From Bombardia bombarda (lineage: Eukaryota; Ascomycota; Sordariomycetes; Sordariales; Lasiosphaeriaceae): a DNA stretch of 64,000 nucleotides. Made by a program: the position numbers and the translations under genes. Below, one piece after another: positions 1-9,354 of this stretch. Each line of letters starts with the position of its first letter. Within the stretch, counting starts at the first letter, position 1. The notes under the pieces are model-generated. The model saw only the letters and a program-made list of their open reading frames with translations, was not told the origin of the DNA and made no database searches. Location of the stretch: assembly GCA_030512295.1 (NCBI GenBank), contig JAULSR010000004.1:2232001-2296000 (forward strand), written 5' to 3'.

Positions 1-379
1 TCGTTCGCAGCCAATAACGTCGAGATTCTAGACTTGGAAAGCCAAACAGGAGGACAAAATGTAACCTTGGCTACACAGGGGTTCAGGATATCAGCACGTG
101 TTCGCACTTTGCAACAGGGTTAAGCGTGCGTACAGTAGTCATCAGCTTTGTCAGTTTTGTGCCCCTACACAGTAATCGGTCGGCAGCGATTCGGAGGATG
201 GACATTGGACCTCGATTTGTCTTATCTCAATTTATTACCCCGTATTCTTGCACTATCGCGTATCGCGTTTCGAGACCAGTTCTGGGGAGCGAGCGTCCGA
301 CCGAGTCTCACTCTCAATCAATCACGGCACCGAGCAAAGACGTATTCCGATGCTATCATGGTAGCCGCTGTGTCACTGC
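1..379. other. Upstream region of the first gene, no gene seen
   Basis: This is presumably the promoter and 5' leader of the mannosyltransferase-like gene that starts at 380. Two short overlapping open frames run through 126-414, but they have no family-like sequence, and one overlaps the true start. They could act as upstream ORFs if transcribed. No RNA gene, repeat or mobile-element signature was seen. Confidence 0.5.
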
Positions 380-1948
380 ATGAAGAAGTTGGCGCCGTCT
401 ATCACCGCCAATGACATGCGACCTCGCATCTTCAAGCTCGACCGGCGCGTCGTGGTCCTTTTCTGCCTCTCCCTCTTCCTAATCCTGTCGGCCAGGTCCT
501 ACAATCGCGGCCGCCTCGACGACAACCACGCCCCGATAATCCCTCCCATCCCGCCCCCACCGTCGAACCCGAACAACAAGCCGGGCTCCTTCTGGTCCGA
601 CCTCTTCTACTACCTCGAGGCGGTGCGGCCGAATGCCAATCGCGTCCATGTCAAACCGCGCCAGACGCCCGAGTGGGACAGCCAGAACTGGCGCCCCGAC
701 GTGTCGGATGCGCGGCTCGACCTCATTGACATGACCAAGAAGGACCTGCGCAAGTTCCGCAACTCGCACGCCTCCTACGTGCAGTCGGCCATCCCCGCGC
801 TCGCCCCGCGCATCCCCTTCGTGCCCTTCACCTCGGGCGTCGTCACCACGGCGGGCGCGCACAACTTTGGCCAGGTCATCTCGATGCTGCTGATGCTGCG
901 CTACACCAACTCGACCCTGCCCGTCCAGATCATGCTCGACACCACGGCCGACTGGATCGACGAGCTCTGCGCCGACCTGAGCGGGCCCATCGCCCGTCTC
1001 AACGCCACCTGCATCCCCCTCCGCGACGCCTGGACCGATCCGGCGCCGGGCTCGTCTCCACCGCCGTGGCAGCTCAAGTCGGGCTACCAGTGGAAGATCA
1101 TGTCCATCATGGCCTCGTCCTTCCAGTCCATCCTCTTCCTCGACGCCGACGCGCTACCCATCCTCAACCCCGACGGCATCCTCGCGCCCGGCTCGCAGCC
1201 CTTCCTCTCGACCGGCCTCATCACCTGGCCCGACTTCTGGACCTCGACCATCTCCAAGCACTTCTACGCCATCGCCGGCCCCACCCCCTCGGGCCTCGGC
1301 ATCACCCCGCCCCCCCTGACCTCGCGCACCAGCTCCGAGTCGGGCATCATCGCCATCGACAAGGCCCGCCACGCAGACACCATCCTGCTGGCCGCCTACT
1401 ACAACTACCACGGCCCGGGCGCCTACTACCCCCTCCTGACCCAGCACAGCCACGGCGAGGGCGACAAGGAGACCCTCCTGCAGGCCGCCCTCGTGCTCGA
1501 GGCCCTCGCCAGCAAAGGCGCCTACAAACCCCCCACCGACTGGATCGTCGCGCTCAAAAAGAAGGCAGCGACCTCCTCCTCCGAAGAAACAACAGCAAAA
1601 ACAATAGCCACAACAAAAAAGGGCTACTACGACGTCAAAGCCCTGCCCCGCGTGCACGGCCAATCGGCGCGCGACATCGGCTGGCGCGGCATGTTCATGC
1701 AGCAGATGGATCCCATGGAGGACTACCGGGCCGTCATGGCCGCGCTCGAGACGGAGCGGCAGAAGTCCGGCGCCGAGGAGGGCTTCGTCTCGCACGAGGG
1801 CAAGCCCGTCGCCGGCGAGCGGCGCAAGGACGACGTGCGCCGGCTGCGCGTCGACTACGAGTACATGGAGGAGGAGGACCGCGACCGGCGCGAGCGCGAG
1901 CGCTATCGGTACAGCAGCTCGCACTATGCTGCTGCTGATAACAATGAC

Positions 1949-1996
<48 letters not shown>

Positions 1997-2374
1997 GTCG
2001 ACGACGAAGATGTAGACGCAGACGAGCTGCCGACGGACGCGCACTACACCGACTCGCGCTTCCTAGCCGCGACGGGCAACCTGTCCATCAGCCAGGACGT
2101 CGGGCGGTACATGTTCTGGCACCATAACGGGGTGAAGCTGAATTTCATGCGGGTCGGGGAGAAGAGCGCCGAGATCACGGCGGTGGACGAGAAGGGGCGG
2201 CTGATCAGGCTGTGGGGGGACCCCGAGTGGATCATACGGTATACGGGCGGGCGGGACGTCGAGATGGACTTGTGGAGGGACTCGATGGAGATCTGGTGTA
2301 GGCATACGGATTTCAAGGGGGTGTGTGAGAGGATGAGGGAGGTTTGGGAGGAGGTTTATGAGGCGGGGAGGTGA
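380..2374 (+). CDS. GT71-family (MNN1/MNN2-type) alpha-mannosyltransferase-like type II membrane protein
   Basis: This is a single-exon gene of 664 codons. A short basic N-terminus is followed by a signal-anchor helix at about residues 24-39 (VVVLFCLSLFLILSA), as in Golgi type II glycosyltransferases. The catalytic region (about 150-400) carries a nucleotide-sugar and metal-binding DxD-type motif in ILFLDADALPILNPD, preceded by the YQWKIMSIMASSF helix usual in the GT71 family. Known members add mannose (alpha-1,2 or alpha-1,3) to N- or O-glycans in the Golgi lumen; which linkage is made here cannot be told. An acidic, Arg-rich segment and an alanine run encoded by a GCT/GTT microsatellite interrupt the C-terminal third and look like a disordered insertion. 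A second ATG at 413 (MRPRIFK) would keep the anchor helix and is an equally possible start. Family fairly sure, linkage unknown. Confidence 0.82.
1949..1995. repeat. GCT/GTT trinucleotide microsatellite inside coding sequence
   Basis: Alternating GCT and GTT units pass into about nine GCT copies. They encode an Ala/Val run followed by poly-Ala in the mannosyltransferase-like protein. The repeat keeps frame, so length changes would alter only the alanine tract. Confidence 0.9.
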
Positions 2375-3235
2375 GATTGATAACAGAGAGCGAGGGATGG
2401 AGTGGAATGCGTGGATAAGTATGATGTGTGTGGCGTCATGGTATTGACATGGCAGGGCATCAAAGCGATGCGTCGACGGGACGGGACGGGTGGAATGTCC
2501 ATTCATGAATGACTGGAGGGAGGGTTTTATCATCTTCTTCTGGGCTCCCTTTTCTTCTTCTTCTTCTTCTTCTTCTTCTTCTCCTCTTTTCTTGCGTTAT
2601 TCACACCGTATTTCTACCCCGCGAGCGTTTGCATTGCATCTAGGACAGGATATTGACGACAGACACTATTCTACATGAAAGGTCGGTTAGGGGCGTCGGC
2701 TGCTAGTTGCTTGCTTGCTTGGTCAGCATGAGTGCGGGTCTGGTCTCCGGACAAAGGGGGAGAGATTACTAGTACCTTACTAGGTATTACTAACGGTACA
2801 TAACAACGTCACTTCCATGAACATACTTTCGTGTATGTATATATATATATATATATATAGTATGAAGAAGCGGGTAGATACCTAAGTAGTAGCCAGCCAT
2901 ATCTAAGATTGCCACAAGAGTTTGAGAGGAGCAGGTCGAGGTGTCATGAAAAGTTAGTAGGTCTTAACAATGCTATTGTGTGCCTTGGTTAGCCCGTGTC
3001 GCATGCCTATCTGTAAACCCAAGGTACCCGCCTTGATTCGCTTTTGCCGTTGAAGTCCAACAAAAACGCCACTCTGAACCCCAAACCCTAGAATAATCTC
3101 CAAAGCATCAACACCCTCAATCACCCCGATTCCGCCAAAGCCCCCTTTTACCATATACATACCCCCAAAACCACACCAGCCCCTTTACCAACGGCCCTGG
3201 ACGACGTCCTTTCAAGCTCTAGACTCTGGTGCAGG
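2375..3235. other. Intergenic region with microsatellites
   Basis: This lies between the ends of two convergent genes. It holds a (TTC)n tract at 2552-2581 and a (TA)n tract at 2838-2859. No convincing coding sequence was found. Confidence 0.6.
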
Positions 3236-4300
3236 CTAAGACTGTGTCACAAACACAACTAGGACAGCCGAATACGTCGCCCCAGCCACAAACAGATCGG
3301 CCGTCTTGGCCTTGCCCAGCACCGACAGCAGGATGACAAAGACGGCAGAGGCCACCATGATGACGGCCAGCCGCTGCTCCAGGTTCGCAATCCGCATCAC
3401 CGTCATGACGGGCACGAAGAGCAGGAGGATGAGCAGCACGGTGAGTAGGCAGTTGACCATGTTGCGCAGGGCGCGCGCCGGGAGGAGGTGGATGTCTGGA
3501 TTGCGGCTTGGCGTGGACGAGTCGGGTGTGGAGGTTGTTGTGGGTTGTTTTGGACCAACCGGCAGCATCTTGCGTAGTACTTTGGTCACCCAGATAATGA
3601 TATCCTCGAGAAAATACTGCAGAACCCCGGGGACATCATGGGTCAGGGCGCCGACTGCGACCAGATCGCTGTGGTAGTCGAGGTAGGTGGTCTCATCTCT
3701 AAAGACGTTCTTGTCGTCCTTGACCCAGTTCTTCAAGCTCGTGGCGTGTCTTGCGCTTGTGGACTTCATAGAAAGGGCTTTCTCGTTGCGCGACATCAAG
3801 TCGTCTGTGGTTGGGTATCTTGTTGGCATAACACGGACGCTCAAGAGGATGATGTCATATTGGGGATGCTGTTCAGTTTAACATAGATGGGCTGACTTAC
3901 CATACTCGCTGAGGGCGTTGTCAATCTCGCCCATAAGCCGTCGTCTGTCTTTGTTCTCATCCATTCGGAATGATGCCCGGAAAAGCTCACGTTTCTCCTT
4001 TTTGTCGAGATCAGCAAGCTGCTGCTCAAGCACCGTCAATCTGTCCTGCTTGTACAAGAGCAGCCGGGCGCGCACGGCGGAAAACCTGCGAAAGACGTGA
4101 AAGTCTGGATGAGAGCTGATGAGGGCAGCATAGCGAGGGTAGCCAGCCGGATAGTCCTCCACTGGTTTGAGGATTCATCAGTATGACCGTCTTTACGTTC
4201 ATCTTCTGTAGTACGAGAACTCACCTTGCATAGTATGCATCACAGAGTGCGACGGCGTATTATGCTGGTCAGCAGTTACAGGTAAGATTGAAGTAGCCAT
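3236..4300 (-). CDS. DUF6594-family membrane protein, three exons
   Basis: Exons are 4300-4225, 4161-3901 and 3804-3236, joined by introns 4162-4224 (63 nt) and 3805-3900 (96 nt). Both have GT..AG ends and matching phase, and give 301 aa. The start is the ATG reading MATSILPV; the open frame upstream lacks an ATG. The N-terminal half begins GYPRYAALISSHPDF and continues with a charged helical stretch (LEQQLADLDKKEKRE). This, plus EYDDLMSRNEKAL and the NW-containing segment at the second junction, is the usual DUF6594 pattern. Three hydrophobic helices close the protein (LLTVLLILLLFVPV, LAVIMVASAVFVILLSVL, and a final one before VTQS). The function of DUF6594 proteins is not established. The family call rests on recognised architecture, not a search. 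Confidence 0.82.
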
Positions 4301-4905
4301 GTTGAAGTTGGTACCCGACTGTAGCTCCTCGAAATCGAGGTTCCCATGATTGAAGTGTAAATATTGCCAGACACGTCGGACCTCATTGTGCGGCTGACCG
4401 CCAGTCCAATCAAATCTATTATTTGCATCTTCGGTCAGAGATGGAGGGGATGATTCTAAAACACCATGCGGCACCCATCAGGCCGACAGCCAAGAGCCAA
4501 AGCGACCAATCCCCATTCTCATCAACATCTACGCCCAGGTAGCATTGCAACAGGCAGAATCTTGATGAGCGCAGATAGGATGTTTGTTGCTACAGCCTGC
4601 TTGAAGCTGACAGGGTGCTGATCGTCTGTGTTTTCATGTTGAGATGGGTATTGGCTCTCATTTATAGAAGAAGGGGGAACCGCAGCTTGGCCGCAGGAGG
4701 CAAAGCATGCAAGCCAGGAAAGATTCGTGCAACGTGAAAGTGCACAAATAGTCCGAGGGGTGCGAGGCCGCCAGACGTTGGTTTGTCTGCCAGTTCCTTT
4801 CTATCTCCTTTCTATCTTTCATTTATTGGCGTTCTGGCTTCTTGGTCATGCCTGCTGCCTGCAACGACTGCGCTCAAAGCTCCGTACCGGAGATCAATCA
4901 CCAAG
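4301..4905. other. Divergent intergenic region between the DUF6594 gene and a small gene
   Basis: This is the shared upstream region of two divergently transcribed genes. The frame of the DUF6594 gene stays open to about 4474 without an ATG, which is compatible with a 5' leader. No other gene was seen. Confidence 0.45.
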
Positions 4906-5325
4906 ATGCCACTCATCGACCCAAAGTGAGTGCTGTAGTGTCGAATCAATTTTTTCATAACTAACGAATTTCTCGAATAGAGCCGACGATCGTAAAGAGC
5001 CTGTAATTGAGCAGCGTGAAGTACTAAAATGCCAGAAGACCTGCAAGGACTCAAAGGTGAGTCAACCTAAATATTTGATCCAATCACGATGCTGACGGCA
5101 CTGTAGAGTCCAGAATACAGGGCTGGGGACAGGGTCTATTACTGTCCCAAAGGTCGCGGCACCCGTCAAGGACCATTTTTTATAGCTTCATACCACCCGG
5201 AACTTGGTTATTATCTTTGCCACAAGAACAAAAACCCCGCCAACAGAAATAAACCAGTGGCGGGGTCCACGCTGACTGCAGTTGAGAAAGGTGTACTGCG
5301 AGGTCTTATATGCGGCTGGTGTTAG
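4906..5325 (+). CDS. Small spliced hypothetical protein, 104 aa
   Basis: The three exons are 4906-4925, 4981-5056 and 5107-5325. Introns 4926-4980 (55 nt) and 5057-5106 (50 nt) have GTGAGT donors, CTAAC or CTGAC branch-like sites and TAG acceptors, and all phases agree. The product starts MPLIDPK. It has a charged middle, then a compact C-terminal part with PEYRAGDRVYYC, GTRQGPFFIASY and LGYYLCHKNK, ending GLICGWC. The pattern of a glycine-aspartate turn followed by short beta strands resembles small fungal proteins with SH3-like or KOW-like folds, but no named family is claimed. There is no signal peptide. Six cysteines in 104 residues and a first exon of only 20 nt are notable. Splice signals make a real gene likely; function is unknown. 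Confidence 0.62.
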
Positions 5326-5866
5326 TTCTAGACTTCTAGTATTGGGTATGGGGGATTTGTTCGTAATTATATGTAGGGCTGGGTGGTTGAATGAGTTGCT
5401 GAGGGTTGGAATGATGACGCTGCTGGCTGTGTCGTTATTGCTTGGTATCGAGGTCGAGTAATATTAATCTATACAAGTTGCTGTGCAAAAGGGGTTCGGG
5501 TACACTGCTGTGTCGGTCAGCATAACCCTAACCCGCCGGAGATAAGATGCGCCAACAGCAACCCTTCCAGGTTTGATCTCTCCTCAGCTCGCTCGCTAGA
5601 CTAGGGGCCCCTGGTTGGGCGCCAGGCGTTCCACAATACAACGCTAAATGACGCGATATAACGCGACGGAGTCGATAAGGGACCCCCGCATCGACCAGCA
5701 CCTACCCGCCGTGCCCGCTTCGGCACGGGACAGGACAGCCGACATTCTGCATTTATCATCCATCCATCCATCATCCACTCCACCCCGCCGGTACCGTCCA
5801 GCTGTCCCAAATTCACAGCTTTATTTTTTGAGTATTTGTTTCTGAAACATAGAAAAAAAATAAAAA
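5326..5866. other. Intergenic region
   Basis: No gene was seen. It contains a single CCCTAACCC motif (about 5525) and a CATC-rich stretch at 5757-5775, just upstream of the dehydrogenase gene. Confidence 0.45.
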
Positions 5867-7232
5867 ATGACACTTCTCAAGCTGGCGGGCGCCAACAAGA
5901 CGCTCAAGGGCCACAAGCTGCTCATCCTGACTCCGCAGTTCCTGGCCCCGCCGACCGCCTTCTTTGACAAGCTCAAGGCCGAGTTCCCCGACCTCAAGGC
6001 CGAGCACCGCGCCCTCGACGACTTTGGCCAACGCACCGTCAACTTTCCGGCAGAGGACTGGAAGGACGTCACCATCCTGCTGACCTTCAACGCCCTGCCC
6101 ACCATCGAACAGGCCCCCAAGCTGCAGTATGTCCAGCTGACGAGCGCCGGCGCGAACCACATCCTCAAGGAGCCCGTCTTTGTTGATACCGAGGTCGACT
6201 TTTGCACCGCCAATGGCGTGCACGGGTGGGTTTTCTCTTTCTGTTGTCATCTTGTGGCGACTTTGTGTAGCATTGACCATTGACCATTGACCATTTGTCG
6301 AGTGGCTGGAGCAAGTATGGCTGATTCATGCCGTGTGACCAATCAGACCACAAATATCCGAATGGATCGTCAGTACCTACCTGGCTTTTGAGCATCATAG
6401 TAAGCTGGCCCTCTCGTCACAACTGTCTTGAAAGAAAACAAGACAGCTGACCGAACTCACTCCCCCAGCCCCCCAATACCTAGACAAGCAAAAGCAAGCC
6501 AAGTGGGACCGCTCCGACGCCAACACCATCGAAGACGCCGTGGGCAAGACAGTGTAAGCGTCCCCCTATCCCCTCAACCTCACCCGTAGCCATTCTAACA
6601 CAAAACACAGCGGCATCCTAGGCTACGGCTCCATCGGCCGCCAAACCGCCCGCGTCGCCACCGCCCTCGGCATGTCCGTGCACGCCTACACGCTGCACCC
6701 GCGCCCGACCCCCGAGTCCAAAAAGGACTCGTCCTGGACGCCCGCCGGCCTCGGCGACCCCGCGGGCATCTTCCCGGCCAAGTGGTTCTCGGGCAAGTCC
6801 ACGGCCGAGCTGCACGCCTTCCTCTCGTCCGGCCTCGACCTGCTCGTCATCTCCACCCCGCTGACCGACAACACGCACCACCTCATCTCGGCGCCCGAGT
6901 TCGAGGTGCTCGCCAGGGCGGGCGAGACGCGCGGAGGGCGCAAGACGTACGTGTCCAACATTGCGCGCGGCCCGGTGATTAACACCGATGATCTGGTCGA
7001 TGCGCTGAACGGCGGGCTGATCAGGGGCGCCGCGGTCGATGTGACGGACCCGGAGCCGCTGCCGGATGGACATGTGTTGTGGAAGACCAAGAATGTGATT
7101 GTGACGCCGCATGTGAGCGGGGCGAGCACGGCGTATGGGACGAGGGTGCTGGCGATTTTGGATTATAACTTGGGGCTGTTGAGTCGGGGGGAGAAGCTGA
7201 CGAATCGGGTGTCGAGGAAGGAGGGGTACTAA
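5867..7232 (+). CDS. D-isomer-specific 2-hydroxyacid dehydrogenase (NAD(P)-dependent)
   Basis: Exons are 5867-6225, 6347-6399, 6469-6553 and 6611-7232, encoding 372 aa; every junction keeps frame. The enzyme family reversibly reduces 2-keto acids such as glyoxylate, hydroxypyruvate or pyruvate to D-2-hydroxy acids in the cytosol. The substrate here cannot be read from sequence. The substrate domain includes LQYVQLTSAGANH and NGVHGPQISEW. The Rossmann motif GILGYGSIGRQ starts exon 4. The catalytic triad follows in order: Arg in NIARGPVINT, Glu in DVTDPEPLP and His in VTPHVSGAS. No mitochondrial or secretion signal is obvious. The exon 1 donor is GTGGGT, slightly unusual. The length suits the family, and the gene looks intact. 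Confidence 0.9.
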
Positions 7233-7555
7233 GTAGATGGCTGTTGGGGAATGGGATTGGCTTGGAAATTATGGGAGAGGGTAGAGTTTGATATAGTAGG
7301 GAGAATGTTAACTGGATTGTGGGTATGAATGGAGTATCAAAACAAGTGAAATAAGAATTGCTCATTTACACTGGGTCTGGACTCTAGATAAAAAGGGGAA
7401 AACAACAAAAATATGAATTGAAGTGTTATATTCGTGCATTTGTGAAATAGACATATTAACTATTCTAAGCCAGGAGGCTTTAACTATGATTTGAATATCT
7501 AACATTGAGCCAGAAACAGGTTGTACCCCTGATATTATCCGTAGCGGAGTACAAA
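7233..7555. other. Convergent intergenic region
   Basis: AT-rich sequence between the 3' ends of two convergent genes, holding presumed 3' untranslated regions and poly(A) signals. No gene was seen. Confidence 0.5.
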
Positions 7556-9298
7556 TTAGTCCGTGCCAGAGGAGTAGCTCTCGTCCGTCATGTCAGAGCC
7601 ACTCTCGTTGTCCGATTCCGTCCCGTCAGAGTCAGATGGCCTCCTTCCTCGACGACCCTGATTATTGTCCTCCTTGTCATCCTTGGTATCATCCATCTGG
7701 TCAAACAGTGTCTTGGCCTGTGCCAAGAGAACCTTCAGGAATGCGTTTCTACTCAGGTGCTCCGGAATCTCCACAGTCGGTCTCACCACCTTGGGCTTGG
7801 GCGCCGCTGCCGACTTCTTTGTCTTCTTCCCCTTCCTCTTCTTCTTATCACCCGACTTCTTATTCTTCTTACCCTTCTTCTTTTCCTCCCTGTCATCAGC
7901 CTGGCTCTCCCCCTCAGCCTTCACAATAACACCACTCGTCTCCGTCGACAACGACCCCTCCCTATCCTCCTCTTCCACCTCCATATCCTTCTCCTCCCCC
8001 TCCTCAAACCTCATCCCACCCCCCACCAACACCAACAAGCTAGTCACAAACAACTCCTTCAAATACGCAAAACTAAACCCCTCCGTCGCCCTCGCCACAA
8101 CCCCACACATCTCCTCCGTAAACTCCACCTTTTGCCCACCCACCAAACCCCCCTCATTCCCCTCCACCTTCCCCCTCCAATACCGCGCATACGCCCCCCT
8201 CGCCCTCTCATCCGGCACCCGAAAGCAATACTTCCTATCAAACCGACTCGGCCGCTTCGTGATCGCGTCATCCAGTCTCCCCAAATGATTCGTGCTCCCC
8301 ACCATCAATATCCCATCATTGCTCGCCAGCCCGTCCACCTCGTTCAGAAAATAACTCCTCGTCTTACCTCTCACAATACTATCCAGATCCTCCAGCACCA
8401 GCAAACACGGCGCCATCTTCCTCGCCTGACTGAAAATCATCTGGATGCTCCACTTGTCGCCCGAACAGCTATCCAGGTTCTTGACGTACAGCGCCGGCAC
8501 GGGCGGGCTGCGCGCCGCCAGCGCGTTGATCAGCGCTTTGATGGATACCGTCTTGCCGTTGCCCGGCACGCCGTGCAGGATGATGCCGCGCTTCCACGGC
8601 ACCGAGAGGCTGTGGTAGAGGGCGCGGTTGTCGAAGAAGGAGAGCGCGTCGTGCTCGAGCCCGGCCTTGACGGACTGGTCGAGGATCACGTCAGCCCACG
8701 AGGCGCCCTGGATGCTGGCCCACAGGTCCGCGTCCTTCTGCCAGCGCGAGTCGTCGAACACGTAGATCTCGTTGTGCAGCTGGTGCGTCCACGCGGCGGC
8801 GGCCAGGAGCAGGGCGTCGGTCCGGGGGTGGTGTGGTGACGTCGTCACAGCAGAGGATTCAGTGGATGGATCATCCTCGGCAAGGACAAACAAGAGCTTG
8901 TGAGTCTGCCCGTGGACGCCGAGGTACTGCAGCCGGTAGACGGTGAAGGTGGCGTCTTGGTACGTGTACAGCCAGCGGCCAAAGTCGACGTCGTCGGACA
9001 GCGAGCCCGGGTCGGCGGCGTCGACGAGGCGCATCTTGGGGGAGTGGTAGATGCGCGAGGCATTGTACAGCCTGGGGGACTCGAATGACAAGACAGCAGT
9101 GGCGTGGCCAGCGGCGGCGAAGCCGAAGAGGTCGAATTTGCTGGAGGAAGTGCGCGTGATGTGGTGCGAGGGGTGGTGTTTCTGGAGCAGCAGCTGGGTC
9201 GAGAGCGGGACGTCGCTGCGGGGGGAGGAGTTGAATTCGGCCCAGGCGGAGAAGAAGTCCTTGTGGGCGGTGCGAGATGAGGGGCTGGAGGAGGCCAT
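7556..9298 (-). CDS. AAA+ ATPase, BCS1-like, with charged C-terminal tail
   Basis: This is a single-exon gene of 580 aa from the ATG reading MASSSPSSR. The AAA module has Walker A GVPGNGKT (residues 243-250), Walker B LLVLEDLDS (about 299-307), a sensor region MVGSTNHLGRLDDA and the arginine-containing RPSRFDRKY. This order and spacing resemble the Bcs1 branch of AAA+ proteins, but no N-terminal transmembrane segment like that of mitochondrial Bcs1 is visible. The client is therefore unknown; fungal members include uncharacterised nucleus- or cytosol-predicted ATPases. The last 150 residues are low complexity: a Lys-rich KKKGKKNKKSGDKKK stretch, then an acidic Ser/Asp/Glu tail. An in-frame ATG at 9433 would add 45 residues including a histidine run, but that run coincides with a GTGATG microsatellite and is more likely leader sequence. 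Confidence 0.85.
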   Translation of the reverse strand: MASSSPSSRTAHKDFFSAWAEFNSSPRSDVPLSTQLLLQKHHPSHHITRTSSSKFDLFGFAAAGHATAVLSFESPRLYNASRIYHSPKMRLVDAADPGSLSDDVDFGRWLYTYQDATFTVYRLQYLGVHGQTHKLLFVLAEDDPSTESSAVTTSPHHPRTDALLLAAAAWTHQLHNEIYVFDDSRWQKDADLWASIQGASWADVILDQSVKAGLEHDALSFFDNRALYHSLSVPWKRGIILHGVPGNGKTVSIKALINALAARSPPVPALYVKNLDSCSGDKWSIQMIFSQARKMAPCLLVLEDLDSIVRGKTRSYFLNEVDGLASNDGILMVGSTNHLGRLDDAITKRPSRFDRKYCFRVPDERARGAYARYWRGKVEGNEGGLVGGQKVEFTEEMCGVVARATEGFSFAYLKELFVTSLLVLVGGGMRFEEGEEKDMEVEEEDREGSLSTETSGVIVKAEGESQADDREEKKKGKKNKKSGDKKKRKGKKTKKSAAAPKPKVVRPTVEIPEHLSRNAFLKVLLAQAKTLFDQMDDTKDDKEDNNQGRRGRRPSDSDGTESDNESGSDMTDESYSSGTD

Positions 9299-9305
9299 TT
9301 TTGTG

Positions 9306-9354
9306 GTGTGGTGATGGTGATTGTGATGGTGATGGTGATGGCGGTGGTGGTGGT
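9306..9354. repeat. GTGATG-type microsatellite
   Basis: Imperfect GTGATG/GTGGTG units lie just upstream of the AAA+ ATPase start. They would read as a histidine run if the upstream in-frame ATG at 9433 were used. Confidence 0.85.

Noticed and set aside
1154..2044. Long minus-strand frame opposite the mannosyltransferase-like gene
   Set aside because: Composition is a GC-rich shadow of the plus-strand codons; no domain, and the plus-strand protein has clear motifs.
3805..3900. A 32-nt intron (3869-3900) in the DUF6594 gene, suggested by the nearest CAG acceptor
   Set aside because: Too short for a fungal intron and shifts frame into a stop; the 96-nt intron keeps phase and restores the family sequence EYDDLMSRN.
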